A DNA stretch of 64,000 bases. It comes from Paenibacillus glucanolyticus NBRC 15330. Its GTDB lineage: Bacteria > Bacillota > Bacilli > Paenibacillales > Paenibacillaceae. The number at the start of each line of letters is the position of its first letter. The stretch's first letter is position 1. Positions 34,363-42,730 of the stretch are shown here, piece after piece. Under the pieces are notes generated by a model, which made no database searches, was not told where the DNA came from, and worked only from the letters and a program-made list of their open reading frames with translations. The position numbers and the translations under genes were made by a program. The stretch is from the NCBI RefSeq assembly GCF_004000885.1, contig NZ_BIMC01000006.1, forward strand, positions 62,001-126,000, written 5' to 3'.

Positions 34363-34631
34363 CGCCAATACCACTATTTCACGAGTAACCTTGGCTCTTG
34401 GCGATGTCTTCGACATATTAAAGGACATCAGATCCGCTATTTGCCTCATTTAGTCCCTTTTTTGAATCTAACGGACTCAGGATTCCTTATTTCCTCATAA
34501 AACAGCTAATTTACCGACTCATATCACAAATAACGCATCTCATGTCCGTTAATCTCAAAAGTAACACTTTTTTAGCAAAATAACGTATCCTCTGTCCGTT
34601 AGCCCCAAGAGCAGCATGCCCACAACAATCA
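34363..34631. repeat. 268-bp composite repeat, copy B
   Basis: Direct repeat of 33972-34239 with a few substitutions (for example TTCCTCATAAAACAGCTAAT against TACCTCATAAAACAGCGAAT). It retains the four internal units in the same two orientations. Confidence 0.85.
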
Positions 34632-34760
34632 TAACCATCATAACCATCACAAACCCCCGGTATTATCGTAGATCCAGGTGAGTTGATTGTGCCCATAACC
34701 ATCATAACCATCACAAACCCCCGGAGTATTATCGTAGATCCAGGTGAGTTGAATGTGCCC
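34631..34760. repeat. 64-bp tandem repeat, two units
   Basis: The block ATAACCATCATAACCATCAC followed by AAACCCCCGG, TATTATCGTAGATCCAGGTG and AGTTGA(T/A)TGTGCCCA occurs twice in a row with a period of 64 bases; the second copy carries a two-base insertion. No convincing ORF crosses it. Confidence 0.8.
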
Positions 34761-35165
34761 ACACCCACACCCATAACCATCACGACTACCACCATTTCAG
34801 CACAGCTGAATTTCTTGAGACTGCGTTACGAAGGTGCAGCCATCCGGAATGGGTTTAACAGCTTTCGATTGGTTCGTCATCAATAGGCTCCTCTTCAAAT
34901 CATGTATTTATTTGAATTGCTCGGATGTACTCATTATGGGGATATGCCTTTGAAGCGCCAGTGTTTCAGTGTATCGAGATCAGTTTTTATGCGAATATGG
35001 CTATTCCGGTAAGTGCGGTGTCCTAACGTTGACTCCGCCGTTCCTTCCGTTGGCCCTAGTACACCTTATCTCAGCCTAAAATCCTTCGCTCAATCACACA
35101 ACAACGAGCTCACCTGATATTGCACAGGTTCGTGCATAAGAATTTCGTTAACCAACGGTTAACGT
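34761..35165. other. Gene-free interval upstream of the thiamine operon
   Basis: About 400 bases with no supportable gene; it holds a diverged echo of the repeat spacer near 34801-34853 and then unique sequence. Confidence 0.4.
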
Positions 35166-35194
35166 TTGACACCATCCAAAAACCTATGTACAGT
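35166..35194 (+). promoter_or_regulatory. Promoter of the thiamine operon
   Basis: TTGACA (35166-35171), 17-bp spacer, TACAGT (35189-35194), 22 bases before the riboswitch. Confidence 0.7.
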
Positions 35195-35215
35195 AATAGA
35201 CAAAAGAATAGGAAG

Positions 35216-35304
35216 TCCACTAGGGGAGCCGTTGGCGGCTGAGACAAGAGTGTATCTTGGACCCTTTGAACCTGATCTAGTTCGTACTAGCGTAGGAAAG
35301 TGGA
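35216..35304 (+). ncRNA. TPP (THI-box) riboswitch
   Basis: All conserved elements are present: P1 arms TCCACT/AGTGGA, GGGGAGCC...GGCTGAGA of the pyrimidine-sensing arm, ACCCTTTGAACCTGATCT, and GTTCGTACTAGCGTAGGAAAG of the pyrophosphate-sensing arm. It binds thiamine pyrophosphate. A terminator follows at 35360, so high TPP should stop transcription of the tenA-thiMDE genes downstream. Confidence 0.97.
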
Positions 35305-35359
35305 GCCTTCGTATATAAGGCCTCGGTACGTTTTTCTATCGTACCCGGGCTTGTTGACG

Positions 35360-35390
35360 AAGCCGCTCCAGTTTTCGGGGGCGGCTTTTT
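35360..35390 (+). terminator. Riboswitch-controlled terminator
   Basis: AAGCCGCTCC and GGGGGCGGCTT stem with TTTTT, located between the TPP aptamer and tenA as expected for transcriptional control. Confidence 0.88.
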
Positions 35391-35460
35391 AGCGTTGCCT
35401 TGAAGGCTGTGTGCGTAACCGGACTTCCTGCTTTTCAATTCATGAGAGGTGGGGATAAGT

Positions 35461-36147
35461 ATGAGTTTCACGCAATTGCTTCGCAGGCAGTCGGATGGCA
35501 TTTTTCAAGCGATTTTTTATCATCCCTTTGTGAGAGGGATTGCTGCAGGAACATTATCGAGGGAACAACTGATTCACTATGTGAAGCAGGATTTTGAGTA
35601 TTTGAACGCCTACATGCGGATTTATGGCATCGCCATATCCAAATCTACCAGCAGGAATGAGATTGCGACTTTTAATGAACAGATTTCTTTTATTCTGAAC
35701 AGCGAGATTCATCCGCATCAGAACTTTTGCGCTGCCGCAGGGGTGACCTACGAGGAGCTTCAGGGGTATCCGCTTGCGCCGTCCGCGCATCATTATATCC
35801 GTCACATGTTGACGGTGGCGCATGAGGGCAGTCTTGGCGAGATTATGGCAGTGCTGCTGCCATGTCCCTGGACGTATCTGGAGATTGGCCGCAAGCTGCT
35901 GGATGAAGTGAAGCCGGGTGAATCTCACCCGTTCTATGACTGGATTTATTTTTACGGCAACCGCGGGGAAGAGGCGACGGCGAAGTTTTGTAACGGTGTC
36001 GACCTGTGGGCGGAAAGCGCCACAGCGGCGGAGCGGGAGCGGATGACGGAGCATTTTATGCTGAGCTGCCAGTTGGAGTACATGTTCTGGGACATGGCTT
36101 ACAAGCAGGAGGAGTGGCCGGTGCAGATGCAGGCTGCGGTGCTGTAA
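35461..36147 (+). CDS. tenA: Aminopyrimidine aminohydrolase (thiaminase II)
   Basis: A 228-residue all-helical TenA/THI-4 family protein. The catalytic Cys lies in LLPCPWTY, with supporting HYVKQDFEYLNAY and CQLEYMFWDMAY blocks. It hydrolyses aminopyrimidine breakdown products of thiamine to salvage hydroxymethylpyrimidine. ATG at 35461 has GAGAGGTGGGG upstream; four more codons are open but unneeded. First gene of the riboswitch-controlled operon. Confidence 0.95.
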   Translation: MSFTQLLRRQSDGIFQAIFYHPFVRGIAAGTLSREQLIHYVKQDFEYLNAYMRIYGIAISKSTSRNEIATFNEQISFILNSEIHPHQNFCAAAGVTYEELQGYPLAPSAHHYIRHMLTVAHEGSLGEIMAVLLPCPWTYLEIGRKLLDEVKPGESHPFYDWIYFYGNRGEEATAKFCNGVDLWAESATAAERERMTEHFMLSCQLEYMFWDMAYKQEEWPVQMQAAVL

Positions 36148-36196
36148 AGAGTAGTGTCTGTAACGATCTAGCATAGATAAGAGAGGCTGAATTCAT

Positions 36197-37033
36197 ATGA
36201 TGATATGGGAAAAAGAGGTTTCGGCGCTTTTGAGCAAGGTACAGCAGACAGGCCCCCTCGTTCACAATATGACAAACGTGGTGGTTACGAATTTTACGGC
36301 TAACGGCTTGTACGCGCTGGGCGCGTCGCCGGTAATGGCATATGCGCCGGAGGAAGTGGCGGATATGGCTGCCATCGCGGGTGCCGTGGTGCTAAACATC
36401 GGCACGCTGAACCGCGAGCTGGTAGACGCGATGATTACCGCCGGGCAATCGGCGAATGCCCATGGCGTACCGATTCTATTGGACCCGGTCGGTGCGGGCG
36501 CGACCCGCTTTCGGACGGAGTCGGCGCAGCGGATCCTGCGCGAAGTGAAGGTTTCGCTGGTGCGCGGGAATGCGGCTGAAGTGGCTCACCTTGTTGGGGA
36601 GGCCCGCGAGATCAAGGGTGTTGACGCAGGAAGCAGCGGGGACCTCGGCAATGCCGAGCTTGCGGTTCGGGCTGCGCGGGAGCTGGACACCATGGTGGTG
36701 ATCACAGGTAAAGAAGACGTGATCACCGACGGGACTGATGTTCGCATCATTACCGGCGGCCATGCGCTGCTCACAAAGGTCACCGGAGCAGGTTGCCTGC
36801 TGACCTCGGTCCTGGGTGCTTTTGCCGCAGTTGAATCCAACATGCTGCTTGCAGGCACAGCGGGCCTGGCCTTCTATGGCGCAGCCGCCTCCCGGGCAGC
36901 GGAGCGTACGGCTGATCTTGGGCCGGGGAGCTTCCAGAACGCTTTTCTGGATGAGCTGTCCAAGCTTCATCCAGGTTCGCTGCAGGGTTACGCGGCCATC
37001 CGTGAAGCTGCTGCTGCAGGTGGTGCGCGATGA
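36197..37033 (+). CDS. thiM: Hydroxyethylthiazole kinase
   Basis: A 278-residue ribokinase-like enzyme that phosphorylates 4-methyl-5-(2-hydroxyethyl)thiazole. The family blocks are [43 protein letters not shown], and the anion-hole [13 protein letters not shown]. It overlaps thiD by four bases. Part of the thiamine salvage set. Confidence 0.96.
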   Translation: MMIWEKEVSALLSKVQQTGPLVHNMTNVVVTNFTANGLYALGASPVMAYAPEEVADMAAIAGAVVLNIGTLNRELVDAMITAGQSANAHGVPILLDPVGAGATRFRTESAQRILREVKVSLVRGNAAEVAHLVGEAREIKGVDAGSSGDLGNAELAVRAARELDTMVVITGKEDVITDGTDVRIITGGHALLTKVTGAGCLLTSVLGAFAAVESNMLLAGTAGLAFYGAAASRAAERTADLGPGSFQNAFLDELSKLHPGSLQGYAAIREAAAAGGAR

Positions 37034-38274
37034 CAGAGGTTCGCGTACCTCGGGTGTTGACCATTGCCGGATCGGACAGCGGAGGCGGTGCCGGAATCCA
37101 GGCGGACCTAAAAACCTTCCAGGAGCTCGGCGTGTACGGCATGTCGGCTATAACCGCCATTACCGTACAGAATACTTTGGGGGTTCACGGCGTCTATCCG
37201 CTGCCCCCGGAAGCTGCGGCGGAGCAGATCGAAGCGGTAGGCTCGGACCTTGGGGTAGACGCATTGAAGACCGGGATGCTGTTTAACGCTGAGATCATCC
37301 GTCTTGTTGCTGATCAGATCCATAAATTTGGCTGGGAGAAGGTTGTTGTCGATCCGGTGATGATTGCCAAGGGAGGCGCCGAGCTGCTGCAGAACGAAGC
37401 GGTGCTTGCAATGAAAGAGCACCTCCTGCCACTGGCGTTGGTGGTTACCCCTAACATCCCGGAGGCGGAAGTATTGGCAGGGATGCGCATTCGGACGATG
37501 GAGGACCGGCGAGAGGCTGCAAGGCGTATTCATGCGCTCGGTCCGAAGATCGTTGTTATTAAGGGCGGCCATGATGAGGGAGGACCTGACCGAGAAGATA
37601 GGGATCACGAAGAAGCCCGGATATATGGCATCAGCGCAGGGGCGGATCGGGAAGAGAATTTGGAAAAACATTCGGAAGAACATTCGGAAGAACATTCGGA
37701 AGAACATTCGGACAAATACATGAAAGAGATTTTGGCAGAACACACAGAAGAGCAGATGGAAAAACACATGGACAAACACCAGGAGGATCACACAAACAAT
37801 CACAAAAACAATCACAAAAACAATCACATAAACGATCACATAAACGATCACATGGAAGATATTTTGAAAGAGAACACGGAAAAGCACATGGAAGTGCATC
37901 TGGATGTTGTGAATCATCCCGATGATCAAACAAGAACAGCCATGCACCCGGAGAAGTATAGTCACATGAACTCCCCCATTTTCAAAGCTGTAGGAAATGA
38001 TAGAGATCCTCAAGTCATCGATCTTATATATGATGGTGCTGCCTTCACGGAACTCAGCGGGAAGCGGGTGAATACCGTTCATACACACGGGACCGGCTGC
38101 ACCTTCTCAGCAGCAATCGCTGCAGGCTTGGCTCAGGGCATGAGCGCATTCGATGCCATTCGAAGCGGGCGCTCATTCATTCAGGCGGCCATTGAAGACG
38201 GCTTGAACTTGGGGCAAGGACATGGGCCGACAAATCATTGGGCGTATCAACGTCGTCTGGGGGTGCTCCGATGA
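37030..38274 (+). CDS. thiD: HMP/HMP-P kinase with a ~145-residue histidine-rich insertion
   Basis: This enzyme phosphorylates hydroxymethylpyrimidine twice. Normal ThiD is about 270 residues; this one is 414. Residues 1-181 ([50 protein letters not shown]) and 328-414 ([36 protein letters not shown]) are standard. Between them lies an in-frame charged segment with EEHS repeats (residues 212-227), NNHK/NDHI repeats (256-274) and many other His, Glu, Asp, Lys and Asn. The catalytic Cys/Asp anion hole is intact, so activity is plausible. The repeats are also 12-bp tandem repeats in DNA. Overlaps both neighbours by four bases. Confidence 0.95.
   Translation: MTEVRVPRVLTIAGSDSGGGAGIQADLKTFQELGVYGMSAITAITVQNTLGVHGVYPLPPEAAAEQIEAVGSDLGVDALKTGMLFNAEIIRLVADQIHKFGWEKVVVDPVMIAKGGAELLQNEAVLAMKEHLLPLALVVTPNIPEAEVLAGMRIRTMEDRREAARRIHALGPKIVVIKGGHDEGGPDREDRDHEEARIYGISAGADREENLEKHSEEHSEEHSEEHSDKYMKEILAEHTEEQMEKHMDKHQEDHTNNHKNNHKNNHINDHINDHMEDILKENTEKHMEVHLDVVNHPDDQTRTAMHPEKYSHMNSPIFKAVGNDRDPQVIDLIYDGAAFTELSGKRVNTVHTHGTGCTFSAAIAAGLAQGMSAFDAIRSGRSFIQAAIEDGLNLGQGHGPTNHWAYQRRLGVLR
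37663..37710 (+). repeat. 12-bp tandem repeat in thiD (EEHS units)
   Basis: Four consecutive units close to GAAGAACATTCG. The first has AAA for the second codon. They encode Glu-(Glu/Lys)-His-Ser and stay in frame. Confidence 0.9.
37795..37851 (+). repeat. 12-bp tandem repeat in thiD (NNHK/NDHI units)
   Basis: Five units, three close to AACAATCACAAA and two close to AACGATCACATA. They put a histidine at every fourth residue. Confidence 0.9.
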
Positions 38275-38930
38275 CGGGGAGGATCGCACCCGAGATGATG
38301 AGACAGCATCTGCGAATGTACCTCGTACTCGGCAGTGTGAACTGCATCGCTGAACCGGAATGGGTTGTGCAGGAAGCCATAGTCGGCGGTGCGACCATGG
38401 TCCAGTTCCGGGAAAAAGGGCGAGCTGCGCTTACCGGCGAGCCAAGGATTCAGCTGGCACGCCGAATCCGGAATCTGTGCCGCCAGGCCGGTGTTCCGTT
38501 CATCGTCAATGACGATGTGGGGCTGGCTCTCAAGCTGAACGCCGACGGCGTGCACATCGGCCAGGACGACGAATCCGCGGCTTCCGTCCGTGAGCGGATC
38601 GGTAAGCGGATTCTTGGCGTCTCCGCGCATACAATAGAAGAAGCTCGCCGGGCGATCCTCCACGGCGCCGATTATATCGGTGTCGGTCCGATCTATCCGA
38701 CCGTCTCGAAGGAGGATGCCAAACCGGTGCAGGGCCCGGGACTTCTGCGGGCCATGCGCGCAGCCGGAATCGATATGCCGATCGTTGGGATCGGCGGGAT
38801 AACGGCAGAGAAGGCGGAAGAAGTGGTTGGAGCGGGAGCCGATGGTGTTGCCGTGATATCCGCCGTGACTGCTGCAGGGTCTGTTCGGGATGCAGCTGCC
38901 AGCATCAGAGCCAAGGCTGACGTTATCTAG
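38271..38930 (+). CDS. thiE: Thiamine-phosphate synthase
   Basis: A 219-residue TIM-barrel enzyme joining HMP-PP and thiazole phosphate. It shows the family blocks MVQFREKG, FIVNDDVGLALKLNADGVHIGQDD, LGVSAHTIEEA, DYIGVGPIYPTVSKEDA and VGIGGI. The start ATGA overlaps the thiD stop. With tenA, thiM and thiD it completes salvage to thiamine phosphate. Confidence 0.96.
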   Translation: MTGRIAPEMMRQHLRMYLVLGSVNCIAEPEWVVQEAIVGGATMVQFREKGRAALTGEPRIQLARRIRNLCRQAGVPFIVNDDVGLALKLNADGVHIGQDDESAASVRERIGKRILGVSAHTIEEARRAILHGADYIGVGPIYPTVSKEDAKPVQGPGLLRAMRAAGIDMPIVGIGGITAEKAEEVVGAGADGVAVISAVTAAGSVRDAAASIRAKADVI

Positions 38931-39055
38931 AATTGAATCGGAGACGAGGCATTCCATTATTAAAGCGTAGTGTGGGTCGGCACAATCCACCGAAAGATGC
39001 AGATGTCATATTTTGACTAATGACAATGATATCCAAAATATGATAAAGTTTGTTT

Positions 39056-39074
39056 ATTCCGTCTCCGACGGAAT
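39056..39074. promoter_or_regulatory. Hairpin/palindrome upstream of the symporter
   Basis: ATTCCGTC-TCC-GACGGAAT, a perfect palindrome in the 5' region of the symporter gene. It may be an operator or leader hairpin. Confidence 0.45.
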
Positions 39075-39128
39075 ATCGTCCGTTCGGAGTGGACAATAAA
39101 CGAAAAAACATCTGTAGGTGATCGTGAC

Positions 39129-40301
39129 ATGAAGAAGAAAAAACTCGGCTTACTGCCGAAAATCCTGATTGCCATTATCCTAGGTATTGTGATCGGCTCA
39201 TTATCGCCGGAATGGCTGGTTGCATCCCTGGCTACGTTTAGCGGGTTGTTCGGGAACTTCCTTGGTTTTGCTATTCCATTAATTATTATCGGATTCATTG
39301 CTCCCGGAATCGGAGAGCTCGGAAAAGGAGCAGGTCGTCTGTTAGGTGTCACTACCGGGCTTGCGTATATCTCCACGGTTCTAGCCGGTCTGTTAGCGTT
39401 TGTAGCAGCGACATTATTGTATCCGCATGTGCTGGAGGTTGGCGGCCTGATCAATTCCTATACCAATCCGGAAGAGGCGCTGCTGGAACCTTTTTTCAAG
39501 GTGGAGATGCCTCCCGTATTCGGCGTCATGACGGCTCTGCTGCTGGCCTTCACGCTTGGGCTGGGAGCGGCTGTTATCAAGGGACAAGCTTTGCAGAAGG
39601 TGATGGTGGATTTCCGGGAGATTGTTGAGAAGCTGATCGCCTCGGTCATCATTCCGCTGCTGCCGTATCATATCCTCTGCGTGTTTGCCAATTTGACCTA
39701 TGGCGGGCAAGTGACTATGATCCTGTCGGTATTCGCAAAAGTATTCATTATGATCATTGCGCTGCACGTGCTTTTCCTGGTCATACAATATTTCGTTGCA
39801 GGTCAAGTCGCGCGCAAGAATCCGTTTACCCTGCTGAAGAACATGGTGCCGGCCTATTTTACGGCTATAGGTACTCAATCCTCGGCTGCGGCCATTCCGG
39901 TTACGCTGCGTCAAACCAAGCTGAACGGGGTCCGTGGGAAGGTGGCTGATTTTGTTATCCCATTGTGTGCAACCATTCACCTCTCCGGCAGTACGATTAC
40001 GCTGGTAAGCTGCTCCATGGCGGTTATGCTGCTCACGGGTATGCCAGCTTCCATCGGGACGATGTTCCCGTTCATCCTGATGCTCGGAATTACGATGGTC
40101 GCCGCTCCCGGCGTTCCTGGAGGTGCTGTTATGGCAGCTTTGGGTTTGCTCGAGTCGATGCTGGGTTTCGATACAACGCTGACCTCGCTCATGATTGCCC
40201 TTTATATTGCGCAAGACAGCTTCGGCACAGCCTGTAACGTAACAGGAGATGGAGCGATTGCCGTGATCACGGACGGCGTGAGCAGGTCGGAACCTGCGTA
40301 G
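39129..40301 (+). CDS. Dicarboxylate/amino acid:cation symporter (DAACS/SDF family)
   Basis: A 390-residue glutamate-transporter-fold protein with eight helices and two re-entrant hairpins. HP1 carries the serine-rich AIGTQSSAAAIPVTL, helix 7 has VIPLCATIHLSGST, and the last part has QDSFGTACNVTGDGAIAVI. It imports a dicarboxylate or acidic/neutral amino acid with Na+ or H+. The ribosome site is GTAGGTGATC. Single gene with terminator. Confidence 0.92.
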   Translation: MKKKKLGLLPKILIAIILGIVIGSLSPEWLVASLATFSGLFGNFLGFAIPLIIIGFIAPGIGELGKGAGRLLGVTTGLAYISTVLAGLLAFVAATLLYPHVLEVGGLINSYTNPEEALLEPFFKVEMPPVFGVMTALLLAFTLGLGAAVIKGQALQKVMVDFREIVEKLIASVIIPLLPYHILCVFANLTYGGQVTMILSVFAKVFIMIIALHVLFLVIQYFVAGQVARKNPFTLLKNMVPAYFTAIGTQSSAAAIPVTLRQTKLNGVRGKVADFVIPLCATIHLSGSTITLVSCSMAVMLLTGMPASIGTMFPFILMLGITMVAAPGVPGGAVMAALGLLESMLGFDTTLTSLMIALYIAQDSFGTACNVTGDGAIAVITDGVSRSEPA

Positions 40302-40318
40302 CATGCTGTACGTTAAGA

Positions 40319-40358
40319 GCCAGTTCAACACCTATTCGTGTGTTGGGCTGGTTTTTTT
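40319..40358 (+). terminator. Symporter terminator
   Basis: CCAGTTCAACAC / GTGTTGGGCTGG stem with seven T. Confidence 0.9.
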
Positions 40359-40576
40359 GTGGCATCGATGGCTTATTGCGGACGTTGGATTTTTTCTCGG
40401 TAAAATTAGAGGGGTTGAGGATGTTGGAGGGGAAAATTTTATGGATAATCTCGCTGACAGTTAACTTGTAAAATTACGAAAGAAGAAAGCAATGCATCCC
40501 ATCTAGCATCAAATAATTTCACTAAATCATAGAGCGGTTGCAAGCAGTGTTTTTATGAAGAGGAGAACAACCTATT

Positions 40577-40882
40577 ATGAAAAAGAAAATATCTCTGTCT
40601 TTATCCGTTATTTTGTTAGTAGCGATGCTGGCATTTTCCCCTTGGATCACGGAGTCTTTCGCAAAGACAAGAGCCATGACAGACTTTGAGAAGAAATGGG
40701 AAAGTACCTCGGACGGTTGTGGATTTAATTGCTCGGGCTGCGGGTTTTTAAGTTCCAAGAAGGTGATGTTTGGCCGGAACGTGGAGTTGGCATTTGCTTG
40801 CGGTCTATCTCCAACAACGAACGGAGAAATGGAGAAAACGAACGGCAAGTTTTTCGTTTCGTTTTTGGGGACTGTGCATTGA
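40577..40882 (+). CDS. Secreted cysteine-containing peptide of unknown function
   Basis: A 101-residue precursor with a signal peptide (residues 1-29, cleavage near SFA-K). The mature part has a CGFNCSGCGF cluster and one more Cys (FACGL). The ATG has AGGAGAAC upstream. No family recognised. It lies at the edge of an AT-rich accessory island. Confidence 0.65.
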   Translation: MKKKISLSLSVILLVAMLAFSPWITESFAKTRAMTDFEKKWESTSDGCGFNCSGCGFLSSKKVMFGRNVELAFACGLSPTTNGEMEKTNGKFFVSFLGTVH

Positions 40883-40972
40883 CTGTAAGATTATAGCCTT
40901 ATAACTTCCAAGCAGAATCTAATAGACTTAATAATAGGAAGAAATGACTATATCACGAGAGGAGTGGATAGT

Positions 40973-41470
40973 TTGGAGAACCTTGAAATAATACTAGAGG
41001 GCATCCGAAAAAATGAGTTAGATAGGTTAGTATCTGATGAACTAAAAATTAACTCAACAGAAGTTAAGTCTTCCCATTTCTTTGACAACATCAGTGGAGC
41101 AGATTTTGAATTCCATCAAATCAAAAGTCTCATGGATGGGCTTTCACCGATTGGAACGGGGAACGTGTTTCTGAACCAAATGGAAATAGGATGTGGCTTA
41201 AAAGATGTGATGATTATATTTTCCTTTGATGAAGAATTTGGAGATATTACATTTAATTTTTCGGAGAATGAGCTATTCGATGGCAATAGTTCGGATGTAA
41301 GGCTGAAAGCCAAAAAAATATTAGAATCTCTTGTGGTTCTGAGAGATAAATTCGATATTCCAAAAATCAGAATCGGTTTTGAGCCTGCATCTGACGATGA
41401 TACTTGCCTAGTGGAGATTGGTCCGGAAGCAGTTGATCTAGAAAGTGCCGTAGAACTTATTTTTAGATAG
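40973..41470 (+). CDS. Acidic hypothetical protein, immunity-like
   Basis: About 165 residues, acidic and soluble, with a beta-rich middle (GLKDVMIIFSFDEEFGDITFNFSENEL) and helices at either end, the general look of polymorphic-toxin immunity proteins. The TTG at 40973 is preferred (AGAGGAG eight bases upstream) over a GTG three codons earlier that abuts the site. Family unknown and no toxin adjacent. Confidence 0.6.
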   Translation: MENLEIILEGIRKNELDRLVSDELKINSTEVKSSHFFDNISGADFEFHQIKSLMDGLSPIGTGNVFLNQMEIGCGLKDVMIIFSFDEEFGDITFNFSENELFDGNSSDVRLKAKKILESLVVLRDKFDIPKIRIGFEPASDDDTCLVEIGPEAVDLESAVELIFR

Positions 41471-41595
41471 TCCCCAACTCCTTAAGAGCGCAACTCCCCT
41501 CTTAAGTTCTTAGCAAACACAGTCCTCATTATGATGAGTCAATTGCTAATGATACGCATATTCCATTTACTCCATAATAAAGTGAGGAGAGAAAT

Positions 41596-42033
41596 TTGAA
41601 TATAGAAGATCTGAAAGAGACACTCTCAGGCTCTGATCATGAAGAAAAGATAGAAATTCTAAGTCATCTTCATGATATTTTTGAGTCCTACAACCATTCA
41701 ATTGATAATATTGAAGGCTTAATTGAATGGTTGCTGGATTTTGGCATCAAAGAACAGAATAATGAGATCAAAGAGGAAGCATTTAATACAATACTTACAG
41801 CAGCAACTTATAAGAAAATAGATAACATTAATTTTGATATCTTAGCGAATCAACTTGATGATTTGCCGGAATCATGTCTTCACTACGCGTTAACGACTTT
41901 AAGTTTCACTTTCAGGAAAAAATATTTACCGTTTCTAGTTAAGTACGCGAATCATGAAAACGCTGGGGTTAGAGCAGATGCTTTGAATGCTATAAACGAA
42001 ATAAAAGGATACTCGGCAAAAAAAGACGAATAG
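41596..42033 (+). CDS. Helical repeat protein, immunity-like
   Basis: A 145-residue all-helical acidic protein with HEAT-like repeats (KKYLPFLVKYANHENAGVRADALNAINEIKGY). TTG start with GAGGAG upstream. HEAT-like small proteins are frequent immunity proteins; here it follows another immunity-like orphan. Function not shown. Confidence 0.62.
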   Translation: MNIEDLKETLSGSDHEEKIEILSHLHDIFESYNHSIDNIEGLIEWLLDFGIKEQNNEIKEEAFNTILTAATYKKIDNINFDILANQLDDLPESCLHYALTTLSFTFRKKYLPFLVKYANHENAGVRADALNAINEIKGYSAKKDE

Positions 42034-42126
42034 GCAAGATCGTTAGGATAAGGTGTTAGGTTTACTGTTGGGTGGATATGGAAAGGTTATAGTCGCTCCC
42101 TTTTGATCCTGACTGGTGTTATAAGA

Positions 42127-42166
42127 AAAAAAGAGATACTCATGAATTGAGAAATCTCTTTTTTAT
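42127..42166. terminator. Bidirectional terminator
   Basis: AAAAAAGAGAT ... ATCTCTTTTTT between the HEAT-like gene and the convergent XRE gene. Confidence 0.72.
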
Positions 42167-42175
42167 GTATGTTAT

Positions 42176-42496
42176 CTAATTCCGATATAACTCCTTAAGG
42201 ATGTTCAATCCTTTAAATTGGTTTTCCTCATCCTGCTGCAATAGCAGCGAGTTAATTTCAAGGATGATGTCATTATCTTTTTTACCTAGTGACATAAAGT
42301 CAAAGAAGTCGATATTTAGCGCTGTTGTAATTTTTTCGAGGGTTTGAACAGTGAAATTGCCTTCTCCTCTTTCCAGCCTGCCTATATAGCTAAATGAGGA
42401 CCCGATTTTTTCGGCAAGCTCCTCTTGAGTTAAGTTTTGGTTTTTTCGTATTTCTCGTATCGCAATGCCCAATGTTATTGCAACCGATTTATCCAT
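42176..42496 (-). CDS. XRE-family HTH regulator
   Basis: A 106-residue protein with an N-terminal HTH (IREIRKNQNLTQEELAEKIGSSFSYIGRLERGEGNFTVQTLEKITTAL) and a short helical C-terminal part for dimerisation. The ribosome site is AGAGGAG. It is divergent from the TPR regulator at 42731. Confidence 0.88.
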   Translation of the reverse strand: MDKSVAITLGIAIREIRKNQNLTQEELAEKIGSSFSYIGRLERGEGNFTVQTLEKITTALNIDFFDFMSLGKKDNDIILEINSLLLQQDEENQFKGLNILKELYRN

Positions 42497-42730
42497 AATA
42501 TGTATCGACTCCTCTTATACAAGAAGTGTAGACGAAAGGCAGTTATTATTGGAGTCACTAAAAGATTTATTTTATACTGAAAATTGTCCTTAAAAGATAT
42601 GGTGCTTGAGAGGATTTTTTGATAGGTTGTAAATATGTATAATTTTGGTGGGTCATTCGCTATTATTATATATATTAACCAAATTATGGATGTTCCAAAG
42701 CGAGAATATTCTTATTGGAGGTTGTTTGAA

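Noticed and set aside
34511..34795. 94-codon minus-strand ORF rich in Val, Met and Gly
   Set aside because: It is a reading of the tandem repeat and CATAACCAT low-complexity DNA, not a gene.
37108..38088. 326-codon minus-strand ORF opposite thiD
   Set aside because: It is antisense to a well-supported gene and its Val/Phe/Cys-rich sequence is the reverse reading of the His/Asn repeats.
39414..40331. 305-codon minus-strand ORF opposite the symporter
   Set aside because: Shadow frame; composition typical of the reverse of a membrane protein.
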